DNA of 64,000 bases, from NCBI RefSeq assembly GCF_002775205.1, contig NC_036456.1, positions 27,005,850 through 27,069,849 of the forward strand. Direction: 5' to 3'. Position 1 is the first letter of the stretch. The number at the start of each line of letters is the position of its first letter. Positions 32,384-45,000 of this stretch are shown here, piece by piece. A model generated the notes under the pieces. It searched no databases, was not told the DNA's origin, and worked only from the letters and a program-made list of their open reading frames with translations. The position numbers and the translations under genes are program-made. This DNA is from Xiphophorus maculatus (taxonomy: Eukaryota; Chordata; Actinopteri; Cyprinodontiformes; Poeciliidae).

Positions 32384-32867
32384 GAAATGACAAAAACAAA
32401 AGCACAGTTGCAGCTATGTATGTACCATAAAGGACATGTGGCGTCCTCGTGTCCCCTGACAAAGTGAGACACGGAGGACACTGATGTTCTGGACTCCGAC
32501 ACAAGATTAGCCTATACACCAGTGTCTAAAGCACAAATAGGATTACTTTGGCTGCAGAAATATCCCCCAGGCATGTGCCACACTCTCTCAAAGGCAACTA
32601 GCCAGTCTATTACAGCAGCTGCTTTATCATGGTGTTTATGTGTTAACAGCATGTTGACATATCTGCAGCTAAAATGCTTTAAAAACACCAAAGTCACATC
32701 ATAGCATAATATGTATTATGGATTATGCTATATTTAGACGGGTTGCTACAGTCCAAGCAATAACCGACAGCAAGGGATTACCAAGTTCGGGCCAACACTA
32801 CTTATATTTTCCTGTTGACGCTAGTGGGAGAATACTCTCCATTTTCCTGAAGGAACACCAAACCGTT

Positions 32868-33014
32868 TCAAGCTAATTTGAAGGGATCTGTGGGCGTGTG
32901 ATTGAAACTGGCGTCGGCAAAAATGGCCAGAGTGCCCACAGTGGTGAAGACGACGAAGATCCAGAGGAACATGCGGTCCACCACCATGGCCACGAACTGC
33001 CAGTCCTCTTTCAG
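32868..33014 (-). CDS. chrnb1: chrnb1 exon 11 (M4, stop)
   Basis: 147 nt with [19 protein letters not shown]4 and the tail TPTDPFKLA, then TGA at 32868-32870. Confidence 0.95.
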   Translation of the reverse strand: MKEDWQFVAMVVDRMFLWIFVVFTTVGTLAIFADASFNHTPTDPFKLA

Positions 33015-36000
33015 CTGTCGACAGTGAGGGATTTAGAAAAGGCAGAGAAGATAGAAACCAGAGAACATTAGGATTAGTCTGCAGGGATCTTGTGATGTAA
33101 CCAGAGGACAGGAAAACTCACCGCTTCGTAGTCTTTCTCAGCCTGCAGAGCCTCAGCGATGTACGTGATGGCGTCGATGGCCGACTTGAGCTCGTCAGGC
33201 AGAGTGAGGTAGGAGCTCGGGCCGTCAATGAACTTCTTTAAATCAGTGCAAAGTCCCTCTGGCTGGAACCTGCAGAGCAAAGGACATAACAGGTTTTACA
33301 GATGCTAAAAATGAGTCAGAGGTCCAGAGAACATCTGGATGAATGTAGAGTTCATAACAGAAAGTTTGTTGCATTGTTTGTTTACCCATAACACTTCCTT
33401 GAACAGGTTAGGACAGGTCTATGGCCCATATACAACATTCTCATTACATTTTTTGCACATAATTCTTAGATGATGAGATTTTAGTCTGATCAGTTCTGCC
33501 GATTTTGAATTGTTTTAGGGCGTCTTGTCACTTTAATCCAAACAATCTCTTTTTGGCCGTGCCCCCCAGACTCATTTTCTTGTGCTGTTTGCAGCACATG
33601 GAAATGGCTGCAAACAGATGTGCATTTATACAACCCTGCATCTTTGAAAAGCAGAAGTGGAACCTCCTGCACAACCAGCAAGACTGCAGCAAGTGGTTTC
33701 TGGATGTTACGCCAACAACAAAATACGTGTCTTTTCCAGCAGCCATTGTACAGCAAACGCAGCGGTAAACATGCTGGAGTTCCACTTGAGTTGCTAGGTA
33801 ACGGGCTGGGCTTCACTGGCGTTGCTAGGTAACAGAATAAGGGCTGCTGATATGTGATGTTACATTTCAGAGGTTTGAGAAATGGCTCATATTCCAGACA
33901 CCAAAAAACATCAACTTATTGCCAAAAACTGGCTGGGTTTTATTTTTGTACACTTCACACTGGGACTGGAAAATATTTTAGATATCCAAAATAAGACACA
34001 ACAACCAAAGACAATAAATAAAATAAATAAAAACCACACACAACTGAAACTATAAATAAAATAGATTATTACGTTTTCTAAACAAAATTACCCTTCAAGA
34101 AATATTTATCAGAATGAAATTATCACGCTCATTTTAATTTATTTTTAAATTTCATACATTTGGGACACATATCCCAAAAAAGTAACATTTATATTTCCAA
34201 ACTGCAGACACACGTTGGGTTGCAGATCTAGTCCAGGTCCAAACGCAAATTAAAATCTATAAAACTGTGAAACAGGCAATACGTCTGGCTTCCTCTCTTC
34301 TGCCAGTCAGAGAAATAAAGGGAAGGTCAGGAGCGCCGGTACCGCTGTGGGAGCCGCTGCTTGGATCCTGCTGACCGCCCAGAATCTCTACGTGAGAATG
34401 TGTGAATGTTTCAGTGTTTACTTGTTTCCCTCAGTTACCAACCATCAGCCGGTGCCAGGAGCCGCTGGGGGAAGCCAGAAAAACGCTCCGAGGCCGTCTT
34501 GCACAGCTGCCACTGAGAAATGTTCACAGCCACGGTAATTCACACTTTCTTTCCCTCCCGGTGACATTAAATTATATGGAAAAAGGGAGACCAGCCTGAG
34601 AGCTGAAGCACAAAACACAACCACAGCTTCTACACTCAACCAAAATATTAAAGAATATCATAATAAATAAAAATACTTACCAACAAAGTACGCAGAGATA
34701 CAAATTTAACACAAAAAGAAAACAAAACTGCATTTCAAATAGTATTTTGTAGTCCTGAACAAGTGGTTAACAACTGCATATCTACAATGGGAAATTGTGA
34801 ATAAAAGAAGAAACAGAATAAGTACAACTTTCGCCAAAAACTCAAAAGTATTAAGATTAATTTAAAATATGTACAAGAAACAACTTGGAAATGTTCTGAT
34901 GTTGAAAACTTGCAAATTTGCAAGAAAAACAAAATTTCCATATGTTTATATATTAAAAATTTCTTTACTCTGGTAAAATTATGACTTCCTTCTAGTATTA
35001 CGATGACTTCATTCTCATAGTATTATACCTTTATTCTGGTAATTTTCTGACTTAATTTTTTTAATATTATATTATGATTCTCAAAATATTATGACTTTAA
35101 TCTCAAAATACTACAACTTTATTCCTGAAATATTATGACCTCATTCTCTTAATACTATGACTTTCTTCTCATAATATTATATCTTCATTTTGGTAATTTC
35201 TTGGCTTTATTCTTGAAATATTATGAATTAATTCTCATTTGTTTTGTTTTTCTTAGCCTGGTCCTAAGACTTTGTCATAATAATTAAAAGTATTCCTATT
35301 TATAATAATTTCTTGACAAAATAAATAATAATTTTTATACATTTTAAAAATAATTTTTGTTTAAAAACACTGTAATAAACAGAAGTTTTATGCCACTGCA
35401 GACGCCATCCACCAGAGGGCAGCGTTGCTCTGTAGCTGCATGCAGCGGTCTGAGGATAACGACCAGCTGCTTGGTATTCTGCTCATGAACCGTTGAGTTT
35501 ACGATGCAGAGCTGCCATCACGGCTCTCTGAGCGCGGCAGGTGAGCAGGCTGTGACCTCAGACAGGTGAAGTTCCATCAGGTAGACGGAAACAGAGAGCG
35601 GGGAAAGGATGGAGAGCAGATACCATTTGACCTTTCAACCCCTTCCGTGCTCTCCGTCTTTTACGACATAGACTCTCACTTCATCAGCAAGAAGAAAATT
35701 ACTATTCGGGAGATTAATTTTAAGGAAAACTGGCCACGTCTGGTGCCAAGACATCCGCTAAACCAATTAGAAGGTGCATGTGAGTGTATATATGGCCGAC
35801 CGGGAGATACTGCTGTCTCATCAGATTGTTCTGACACAACCGCCCCTCCTTTTACTGAGACACACATCTTACCGCTCTCCTGTGTCAGAGTCAATTTGTG
35901 CGGGTCATTATTATTTCAGCGGCTGTTCTTTTCCCTCCAGACATATTTTACTTCTCACAGAGGACAGACGCGCTGCTGGGACAGTTTGGACAGTTTAGTG

Positions 36001-39000
36001 GAAAAACATGAAGGAGGGATTGAGAGTCTGGGAGTAACTAGTTACATTTACTCAATTACATTCACTTTTTATTTTGAAAAAATAAAAATTTTAGTTGTAT
36101 TTTTACTTTTTACTTGGGTAATTTTATTATGAAGTATTTCTTCTCTTGGGTAAAATTTCTGGATTTTCTTCCCACTGAGTGAAGGACAAACATGTTTTAA
36201 CCAAAAAATTTACCAGACACAGAAACACACCTGCAGGTTTTGTTAAAGTTTCAGCAGTTTTGTTATATAAAGAAACTGATTTGGAAAAATGTATTTTGTG
36301 AGAATGAGAATGATTGACAGCGCTAAGACCCGCCTCCTGGTTTTGATTGGTTGTTTCTAGTTTGCACTGGGAGGACTGGGAGAAGGCAAAGGAGCTTGAA
36401 TTTTGTCACAGATTATCTGTCTCTTTTCACATATTTCAAAAAAATATGTAAAAAAGTATATTTTTAGGGATGCACCGATTTATTGGTGCCGTTTTCCTTA
36501 ATTTTGGGAGATTGGTGATCGCCCTCTGGAATCCGCTAGCTCCTTGTAAATAAAATATTTCACATGTCTGCCTGCGTTTGAACCAGTTTAATTCCAAATC
36601 AAGCTGTTTCTTTAGCACCTCGCTGGTTTTATCCAGTTTGGTAGCGCCTCATGATGCTCACCTGTTGGGCTTGGGGAACAGGATGGACAAGTCCGGTTTG
36701 CGGATGAAATACTCGTCAGCTTTGCTGATGGTCATCACCATTTGCTTCTCCCGGCGGGGAATCATCTCGAGGGAAAGCGGCGTCTCCACTTTGGGACGCA
36801 TCATATAGAGGTAAGGAGGCAGCATGTGGATGAAGATCTGGGTGGAGACGGAGAGTGAAGGTCAAACACGTAATTTGACAGATTATGACGATACAAATGT
36901 ATTTTTCTTACTAACTAGATTTTTTATGCTTCACACTAAAGATATTATCTTATTCTTTAAAAAACAATTTCTGTTGCATTTATATCACAAAAGTCTGTTT
37001 GGAGTTCAATAATTGTTGGCTAATATATTCCAAGTGTTATTATCTTACACCAGGGGTGTTCAAACTGTGGCCCGGGGGTCATTTGTGGCCCTTACAATAC
37101 TTTTGTGTGGCCCTGGCGGCCCTGAAAGTTTTTATAATTTTAAAATTAAGTACAACACAAAGAATTTTTCTCTTACTAAACTTTTTTCTTTTTGTTTGTT
37201 TTTTTTCCCATAAAAATTCAGCAATTTTTACTCAAAAACTAAGGCCACCAATCCATTATATTTTGTTAAATACAAAGACTTTTTTAAGTTTTATATTCCA
37301 AAATTTTAAATGTAGATAAAATTTTCATTTTTTAATTTTAAAATGGAATTGAATTGTTTATTTGTGTCTTTTAATGTATATCTAAAACTGTATGAGAAGT
37401 CTTAAATGTCCAAAAGGTGCACAGTGTACCTTTAGTGTACCTTTTTATTATTCAATTAATTGATTAATCGTGAGAATAATCAGTTCCTTAAATGATCATT
37501 AGCTACAGCTCTAAGTTTTAGTTTCATGAATAACAATTTTCATCACATTTGGCTCATGAATTACAGATGACTGAGCTTTTAAATCCCTGTGCAGGGTGCT
37601 GGTTGGTTAGGTCTCCAGGCTAATTTCTTCTATTTCCCTTGCTCTCTCTGGACAAATTACCATTTTCAATTTATTGTGTAAATTAGCAGCAACACATCTG
37701 TTCAGAAACGTTGGATTAGAAACCATTGCTCTGCAATTCATGTTGCTTTGAGAAATAAAAAAAACGAATTCCTCTGGATTTTCCAAAGAAGCACTTTGAG
37801 TTGGACTCGCGTTGGGCAACACCCAAGTTTCTGCTGTTAAATTCAAATTTACAGTTTGGTGGATCAATGTGAGAGAATGAATAGTTGCCTTTTAAAGAGC
37901 CAGCAGGGCACTCAGTGAGAAAATAGCACACCATACGGACAAACGTTGGCCTTGATCGATATAATAAATGCTTTAAACGGCTCATTTCTGCTCTGTTTGA
38001 TGAGCTTTAAGATGCTTTTTAAATAACTCATCATGTCAGAAAGTGAGAGAAACAATTATTTTTATATGCAGTGAATAGAGATATTTACTTTAATTGCAAG
38101 AACTGGGATTTCTATCTCTAATGAAGCCTCAAACAAATATAAATGTGCTTTCCGTTGTGCAGAAGTTTACTTCCTCCATCATTTTATGAACCCAGTGATC
38201 TTCTGGAGAGCAGGACTGAAACAAGCTGAACATATAAAGGTCATCTTTTCCAGCTAAGCTCCATTAGGCCGTGTAAATCACCTGTATGCAAGTACTGAGG
38301 TACAATCTAAGGTGAGCGTACCCTGAAAAGCGTGACAGACCGACGTAAAGAGCCGTAATTAGCTTCACATAATGTACAGTGAGGGCAGCAGCAGCTGATG
38401 GGGGTTAATGGTACAGGATGACATTTACATTGGCGACTCTGTTTTAATCCAACAATCGCTGCCTCCTCACACAGATTAATGCTAAATTAAACCCAATTCC
38501 ATCTACTGGAACAGGAAATTGGAGTCAATAACAGTTAACTTCTTTAAGCTTTAAAACTTAGTTAAATTAATGATTGATCAGTTGTTACAATTTGTTATAT
38601 TAACCTAATTTACGAGAATTTCTTCTGAATAATGTCTAAGGTAGTGAGAAGTATGATACTCCAGTAGACTCGGTTTGGACCAAAAATGAAACATTTGTTG
38701 CATTTTTAGCTTGTTTGGTTCTCTTTCCCACTGGACTGCCCTAAGGGATAAAAATTAATTGAAGAACCTGTTCCCCTGTTCACCTGTGGGGGCGCTGCAA
38801 CAAGAATCACTGAACGAATCGACATGAAAACCTCTGAAGTAGACACAGAGCGCAACTTCCTTCATCACAAAATGTAAACAAAAATGGATTGACATTTTTT
38901 TGTAGGATTTCTCATTTGTCTTGACTCTGGTCCGCTTGGTGTTCACTTCACTTCAATTCACTTCAACCAAACCAAGACTTAGGTTTTAAGTTCACCTTTT

Positions 39001-42000
39001 TGGTCCTCACCAGTTTGATTGCGCATTCGCACTTCCATAAAGAAACCAAACTTTCTAGGTAAATGAACTGTAGTTTGATTAAAGTGGACTAAACCGGCCT
39101 GGTGTGAATGCAAGCTAAGGGTGCATTCGTATGGGGAGGTGTGAATGCACAATCAAATTCTGATGCGGACCAATAAAGCAAACTGTGGTCCACCTACAAA
39201 CCTGCTCTGGGTTCAGTTAAAGTAAACCCTGGTGCAGTTTTAATGCAGATCTGAATCCCAAGCGGACCAGAAAGCAGGAAGTGCACTACAATGCATGGCA
39301 TTCTGGGTAAATACAACTAAAACAAACGCTGTAGTCTAGCACTAGGTGAAGAAATAGCTCATGTTCTTTTTCCAAAAACAGAAAAGAATCTGATGCCACT
39401 CCATTTTTGCATAAATTTGTTAAGAACAAAGTTGCTATCAGTGTCTTCTTCAGAGGTTTTTGTATCATTTCCTTCAGTGGTTCTTGGTGTAGTGCCCCCA
39501 CAGGTGAGGAGGGAACAAGTTTTTCAAAGAGTTTGGTTCATTTGACACAATAGAGCGAGAAAGCGAAACACAGCAGCTGAAAATGTAAAAAAAATGTTGC
39601 AATTTCAATCCCCAATCAAACTGAGTCTACCAGACTGTCAGGTGTGAAAGCAATCTAACAAGAAAACAAATTTATAGAATTCAAGTACAGCTGGTTGTGT
39701 CTAGATTGTGACAGTTTCTAAATCCCCAGTTCGGCTTGATGCTTCTGCGTCTGCGAAGCTGACCTTGCGTATCCACATGGGCATCATGTGGGTGTTGGGG
39801 GAGCGGTGGTGCAGGTTGAGGACGACCACACTCAGGATGACGGAGCAGGTGACCAAGATCATGGTGAACATGATGTAGTTGACGATGATGGGGACGCCCA
39901 GCGAGGTCTCTGGGATCTTATCGGCCAGCAGCAGCAGGAACACAGTCAGGGTGAGCAGCACGTTGATGGACAGACCCATCTTCTCTCCTGGCAGAGATGG
40001 AAACAGTTGAGCATCAGGTTGTTCAATCCCAGAGTCAGTAAAAGAAAAGCTGTGTGTGAAAAATTAAGTTGGTGGTTGATTCATGATGATCATTAGTAAT
40101 ATTAGTCAATAAAAGCAGGAGCTTCAGATGTTGTATAGGTCTGGTTAGAGTCATAACCAACCAATTTGAAATCTGTCATTTTGAATTAGTGTCCATTGGA
40201 CAGAAGACTTACTTTAATCATCTTTAATCAAACTCCAGTTTGTTTACCTAGAAAGTTCGGTGACTTTGGTCACAAACTTTGGTAGATCTACAAACCTCAG
40301 TCTGGTTAAAGTGGACCATGAATTCCTCTATATTCCAAAGTATTCGAGAGTAAAAAGTGTTTACCTGCATCGGGAGGCAGGTAGAAGTTGAAAATGGCAA
40401 TGATTGTGATGAGGATGCAGGGAATGATGATGTTGATGATGTAGTAGAGAGGTTTTCTCTCTATGATCAGGTAGAAAGTCATTTCCTCGTACGTGTCGTC
40501 GTTCATGTTCTTCCTGCTTGGCTTGTGTCTGATGTACCACTCGCTGCTCTCTAAAGAAACATTAAAACAGGAAAATTTAAATTCACAGACACCTTGGTAA
40601 TCTTCAATACACTGCAAAAATACAAAATATTACCAAGTATTTTTGGTCTAGTTCCTAGTACACTTGAAATAAGATAAAACTAACCGACAAATACCTTTTC
40701 AACAAAACATAGGAGCTGGTTTTAAGTCAATAATTCATTGATATTGATGAAAAAATACTAGTTCTATGGACACATTAATTCACTTATAACATGGAAGAAC
40801 ATTTTGAAGCTCACCACTGAAGCCAACTGGATCCAACTGGATCTCCTTGATCTCCTTGCCTTTCGAGTCTCTCGCATACTGCAGGTCAATCTCCGTCGAA
40901 TCGTACGTGTAAGAGCGAAACTGCATGGTGCAGTTCTGCCAGTCAAACGGGAAATATGTAACCTGGAGAAAAAAACAAGCAATCACAGATGTGTAAGTGA
41001 ACAAACTGAAGGGAAAACAACAGGAAGAGTAAAAAAATGTCCTCCCACCTTGACTCCACAGGAGCTGCAGTAGAGAGCGGGGGGCGTCCATGTTACCCTG
41101 CCGTTACTGTAAACCTGAACGTGGACCTGAAGGGCAACGTCGAACACGCCGTCATTACTGCAAACAGACACACAAAGGAAACATTTACTGCTTTTACATC
41201 TTTTGTTACGTTTATTTGATGCTTTTATTCTAAGTGATTTGCAATTATGAAACAACATTGAAGGTTCAGGAAAGTGGTTAGCTTAAATCTGGCTAGCTGC
41301 TAGCTTAGTTCCTGTTACTAATGACTAGTATGACTGTTGCTTTTAGCTTAACTTTATGTGGATGTAAGATTAACTTTAATTAGCTGTTAGCATTTATTTA
41401 ATAAGCTGTTAGCTTCAGTCTGCGCACTGGTTAGCTTAAATCTGGCTAGCTTAGTCCCTGTTACGCCTTTCCGTGACTAGCATGACTGTTTGTTTCTTTT
41501 ATATTAACTTTGACTAACTCTTAGCATTTCTTTAATTAGCTGTTAGCTTTATTACACGATGCTGTTAGCTTCACTCTGAGCACTAGTGAGCTTAGCGCTG
41601 GCTAGTTGTTAGCTTAGTCCCTGTTACTCCTTTTTGTAACTGGCATGACTTTTTGTTGCTTTTAACTTAACTTTATGTAGCTGTTAGACTAATTTTGATT
41701 AACTGTTATAATTTCTTAAATTAGATATTAGCTTCTCTCTGGGATGCTAATAGCTTCAGTCTGAGCAGTGGTTAGCTTAATTCTGGTTAGCTGTTTAATT
41801 TTTATCAAAGCAGCTATTAAAAATGAACTAAGTATGTTTTATTCTTGCTCTTTTTCACTGTTTGTTCGACTCTTAGTAATTTTGACTAGCTTTGACTTTA
41901 CTGAGCAATTAGCTTGGATATGAATACCAGTTAGCTTGACTCTGTCTAGCTATAACCTTAACTCTCACGAGAAATATGTTTCTGATTTTTCTCAGCTACT

Positions 42001-45000
42001 CTACTGAAATGTAAAAACAAGATAATAAAAAAATTGATTATTAAAAAAAATAAATAGCCACATTAGTTCTTTGTTTTCACCACATCATGAATATGTAGAT
42101 ATTCCTCTTATGGTTAATTAACATAAAATGTAGCTTCACCAACATGGTTAAAGACGATTTCAGTTTCTTTGTTACAAACTTCTTTCTGAGTTTCCTGTTG
42201 GCTGTAGCCTCATTCTGACCCAACATCACAACATTTTATGTGGCATAAGCAATAAAAAGCAAACATTAGCTAAGCAGTCGGGCCGGCCAACGTTGGATCG
42301 TGTACACAAAGCTTTCCTGGCAGATAAACTCACAACTGAGACATCAAGCTAATTAGAGACTGATTTAACCTTCTCACAGTACACAGTTTTAGGCTTTTAT
42401 GATACAGGTAATTGAGCAGACTTTGTGTTAGCCCAAATAAAACCCTACTATCTGTGACGGCGCTGTTGAAATTAGCAGTATTGATCAGCCATATTGGGAA
42501 GCACACAGAGGCTTGTGTTGATGCAGATATTTGTGTGTTCATGTTCCAAATGAAGGCCTTGTGTGCTGAAGTTGCTGAACGGCGCCATCAGCCCAGTTAT
42601 TAGAGAGCCATGCTGCTTAATTGCCTATAAAGTGTTGATAAATGGAGGAGTGGGGACAGTTACAGTGGTGTTAATGGGGGCATGCACATGTGTTGGAATA
42701 CGGGGACCATAAAGCCTCCTCTTTCTGCTCTTTGAGTCTCTAATTTGATGCATTTTCATGCAGTTTTATTCACTGAATGAATGCTGTATGCTGTCCAAAT
42801 TGTGGCCTTTGGGCTGATTTTGTGTGGCCCCCAACTGCAATTCAAAATTGTTACAAATTTGGCCTTTAGATGCAGATGGGGACTTTTAATTTGTAATCAG
42901 GTTAAAAAAACATTACCAACGTAATTTTCTTACACAGGAAAATGTAAGGTATAACAAAATGTATTTGTTTTTGTAACCAAGTTTATACAGAGATTTTTAC
43001 CGAAAAGCCAACTTTGTTTTTATTCTTATCAGAAACTTGGCTAAACATAGCGAGCGTTTTGAAAGAATTTGATCCAAATCCTGTTCTTATTACTGAAAAT
43101 AAATTTATTCAATTGAGCCCAAAAGAAACTGAAAACTAGAACGCTTTATTTTAATTCTGCAAACATGCAAAATCTACTACAGTGCATTTGGGCCGTTGTG
43201 GAAAAAAATACGCACATTTTTAACTCATCTCAGAAAACTTCTAGGAAAAATTAGGAAATTTGCTAGACAAAAAAAATCGTATTTTAAGATTAACATCAGA
43301 AATTTTCAAAAAAGAAAAGAAAAAAGAAGACAACAACAAAATTTTAAATCAGAATTTCAAATGTCAAATTTTTGAGATTAGTCACAAAATTCCTGAATTT
43401 TTGGAGGAAATTTACTAATTTGTTTCTATCTACAATGACACTAATACATTGTCATAGAAATCCCTTTCAAGTTTTTTATCTACAATAAATATTGAGCTAC
43501 TTCATTTGCTTGTTTGTTTTTTTAAAGGTTTGATTCACAAACACGAACACTAGTAACGTTTCCTAAAAGGCTAAAGATTCACAGATCAGAAAGAGAGGAA
43601 GAAGAAAATAAGCATCTATTCCTACTGATATCCGTATTATCACCTTTGGAGGATATATTTTATAGCGTTCAGTCCTATTTTACAGCGTTTTATCTTCATG
43701 AACAGTTTTGTTCACATTTGCCATGGGCTCTCTACAGGAAACCTTAAGATCTATGGGTAGGGTGCTGGTTAGCTAGGTCTCCAAACTGCTGCTCCTTGAC
43801 ATTTCACCTGATTTTCTTCTTCTAATTGGACATATTGCCATTTACATATTCACCTTATAAACCCAGATTTGAGCTGGAGACTTTTTATCTCTGATTTTTT
43901 TTGGGATTGTCCTTTTGGTTCTTCGTTAATGCCCAAATTTGGTGTTTCTGTTATGACATCATCTCTGCTAGGCAACGTCTGGCAACTTTGAGCTCATTTC
44001 ATTCCTCTGATGTAAACATTATTATAATAAATGAATTTATCAGTCACATGTCAGAAGAAAATTGAAAAGAAAAAGTTGTAAAGCTCATCATATCCATCTT
44101 ATATTTATACCAAAGTACAAATATAAAATTGATTTACTTACTTATTGATGAGAACGATGTCAGGAAGCCACACCTTCCCAGACGGGACGCGCAGCACCTC
44201 AATGCCATCGTGCTGCTTGGGTTTCCAGTTGAGCCGATAATCCGTCCACTCCTGTAAGAACAGAAAGTTTTGGATTATTAGAAAAATAGAAACAGCAAAA
44301 AAAAAAAAAAAAAAAAAAGAAACAGCAGGCAGAAACTTTTTGCCCATTCAGTACAAATGTGAAGCATTTTGTCATTTCATCACTTTTTCTCCCTCTTCTC
44401 ATTTTGCCGCCACTTTAATTTGCGTCCTCAGGGATGATTTTCCTTGCATTTGCATAAAAATAACGGTATTTGCAAACGCTTTAATTCTGCCTACTGAACT
44501 CCAACTGTTCTGTTCTGAGCTGAATATGGAAACAACCGTAAAATATGATCAGAACCACAAACTATCGAGCGGTTCTGGACCAACAAACAGAGCTGAACTG
44601 CAAATAAACTTACCAGATTCATGACAACAACGGTGCTCATTTCCTCATTTTTCATATTCTGAAAGGAAATATGAAACAGCGCGTTAATAATAATTATTAA
44701 TAATAATAATAATCTGAAACATTTCAGATTTTCTGCCAAGTATATAACTTTTATTAAAAAATATTTTTTATGTATTTGTTGAAACTGTCATTATGTCATG
44801 ACAGTTTGGAATGAGGCAGATAATCTGTGAAAAAGAGAAAGAATTGAATCCCCATGGCTACCTAGAAACAATCAGAGCAAAGAGGCGGGGCTTAGCGCTG
44901 TCAATCACAATCCCGTGTGTGTGCCTTAAAATGCTGCAGCAAGCTAAGTCCATTATGAATGCTAAGGTTAGTTAGCATAGCCACAAATGACAGCAGATAA

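Larger units (their letters stand above)
33270..36661 (-). other. chrnb1: chrnb1 intron 9
   Basis: Contains a GGCTGCAAACAGAT family copy (33470-34000), a palindrome-array and minisatellite region (34735-35240), an unassigned 188-codon plus frame (35566-36132), a TACTCAAGTAA element piece (36030-36300) and a fold-back arm (36300-36460). Nothing named in 34000-34735. Confidence 0.55.
36838..39763 (-). other. chrnb1: chrnb1 intron 8
   Basis: Holds a CAGGGGTGTTCAAACTGTGG hAT-like fragment from 37051 to about 37320 and a 'GTGAACGTGCAATCAAACTC'-family copy at 38640-39670. The stretch 37600-38600 has no recognised feature. Confidence 0.55.
41158..44141 (-). other. chrnb1: chrnb1 intron 4
   Basis: Mostly repeats: a TTAGCT-rich degenerate array (41265-41960), a hAT-like fragment (about 42785-43000) and a palindrome-array copy (43160-43465). 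ORFs around 42400 show no domain. Confidence 0.55.

Noticed and set aside
39788-40096. 102-codon acidic plus-strand frame
   Set aside because: Antisense to chrnb1 exon 8; the Asp/Gly/His-rich composition is the usual shadow of M2-M3 codons.
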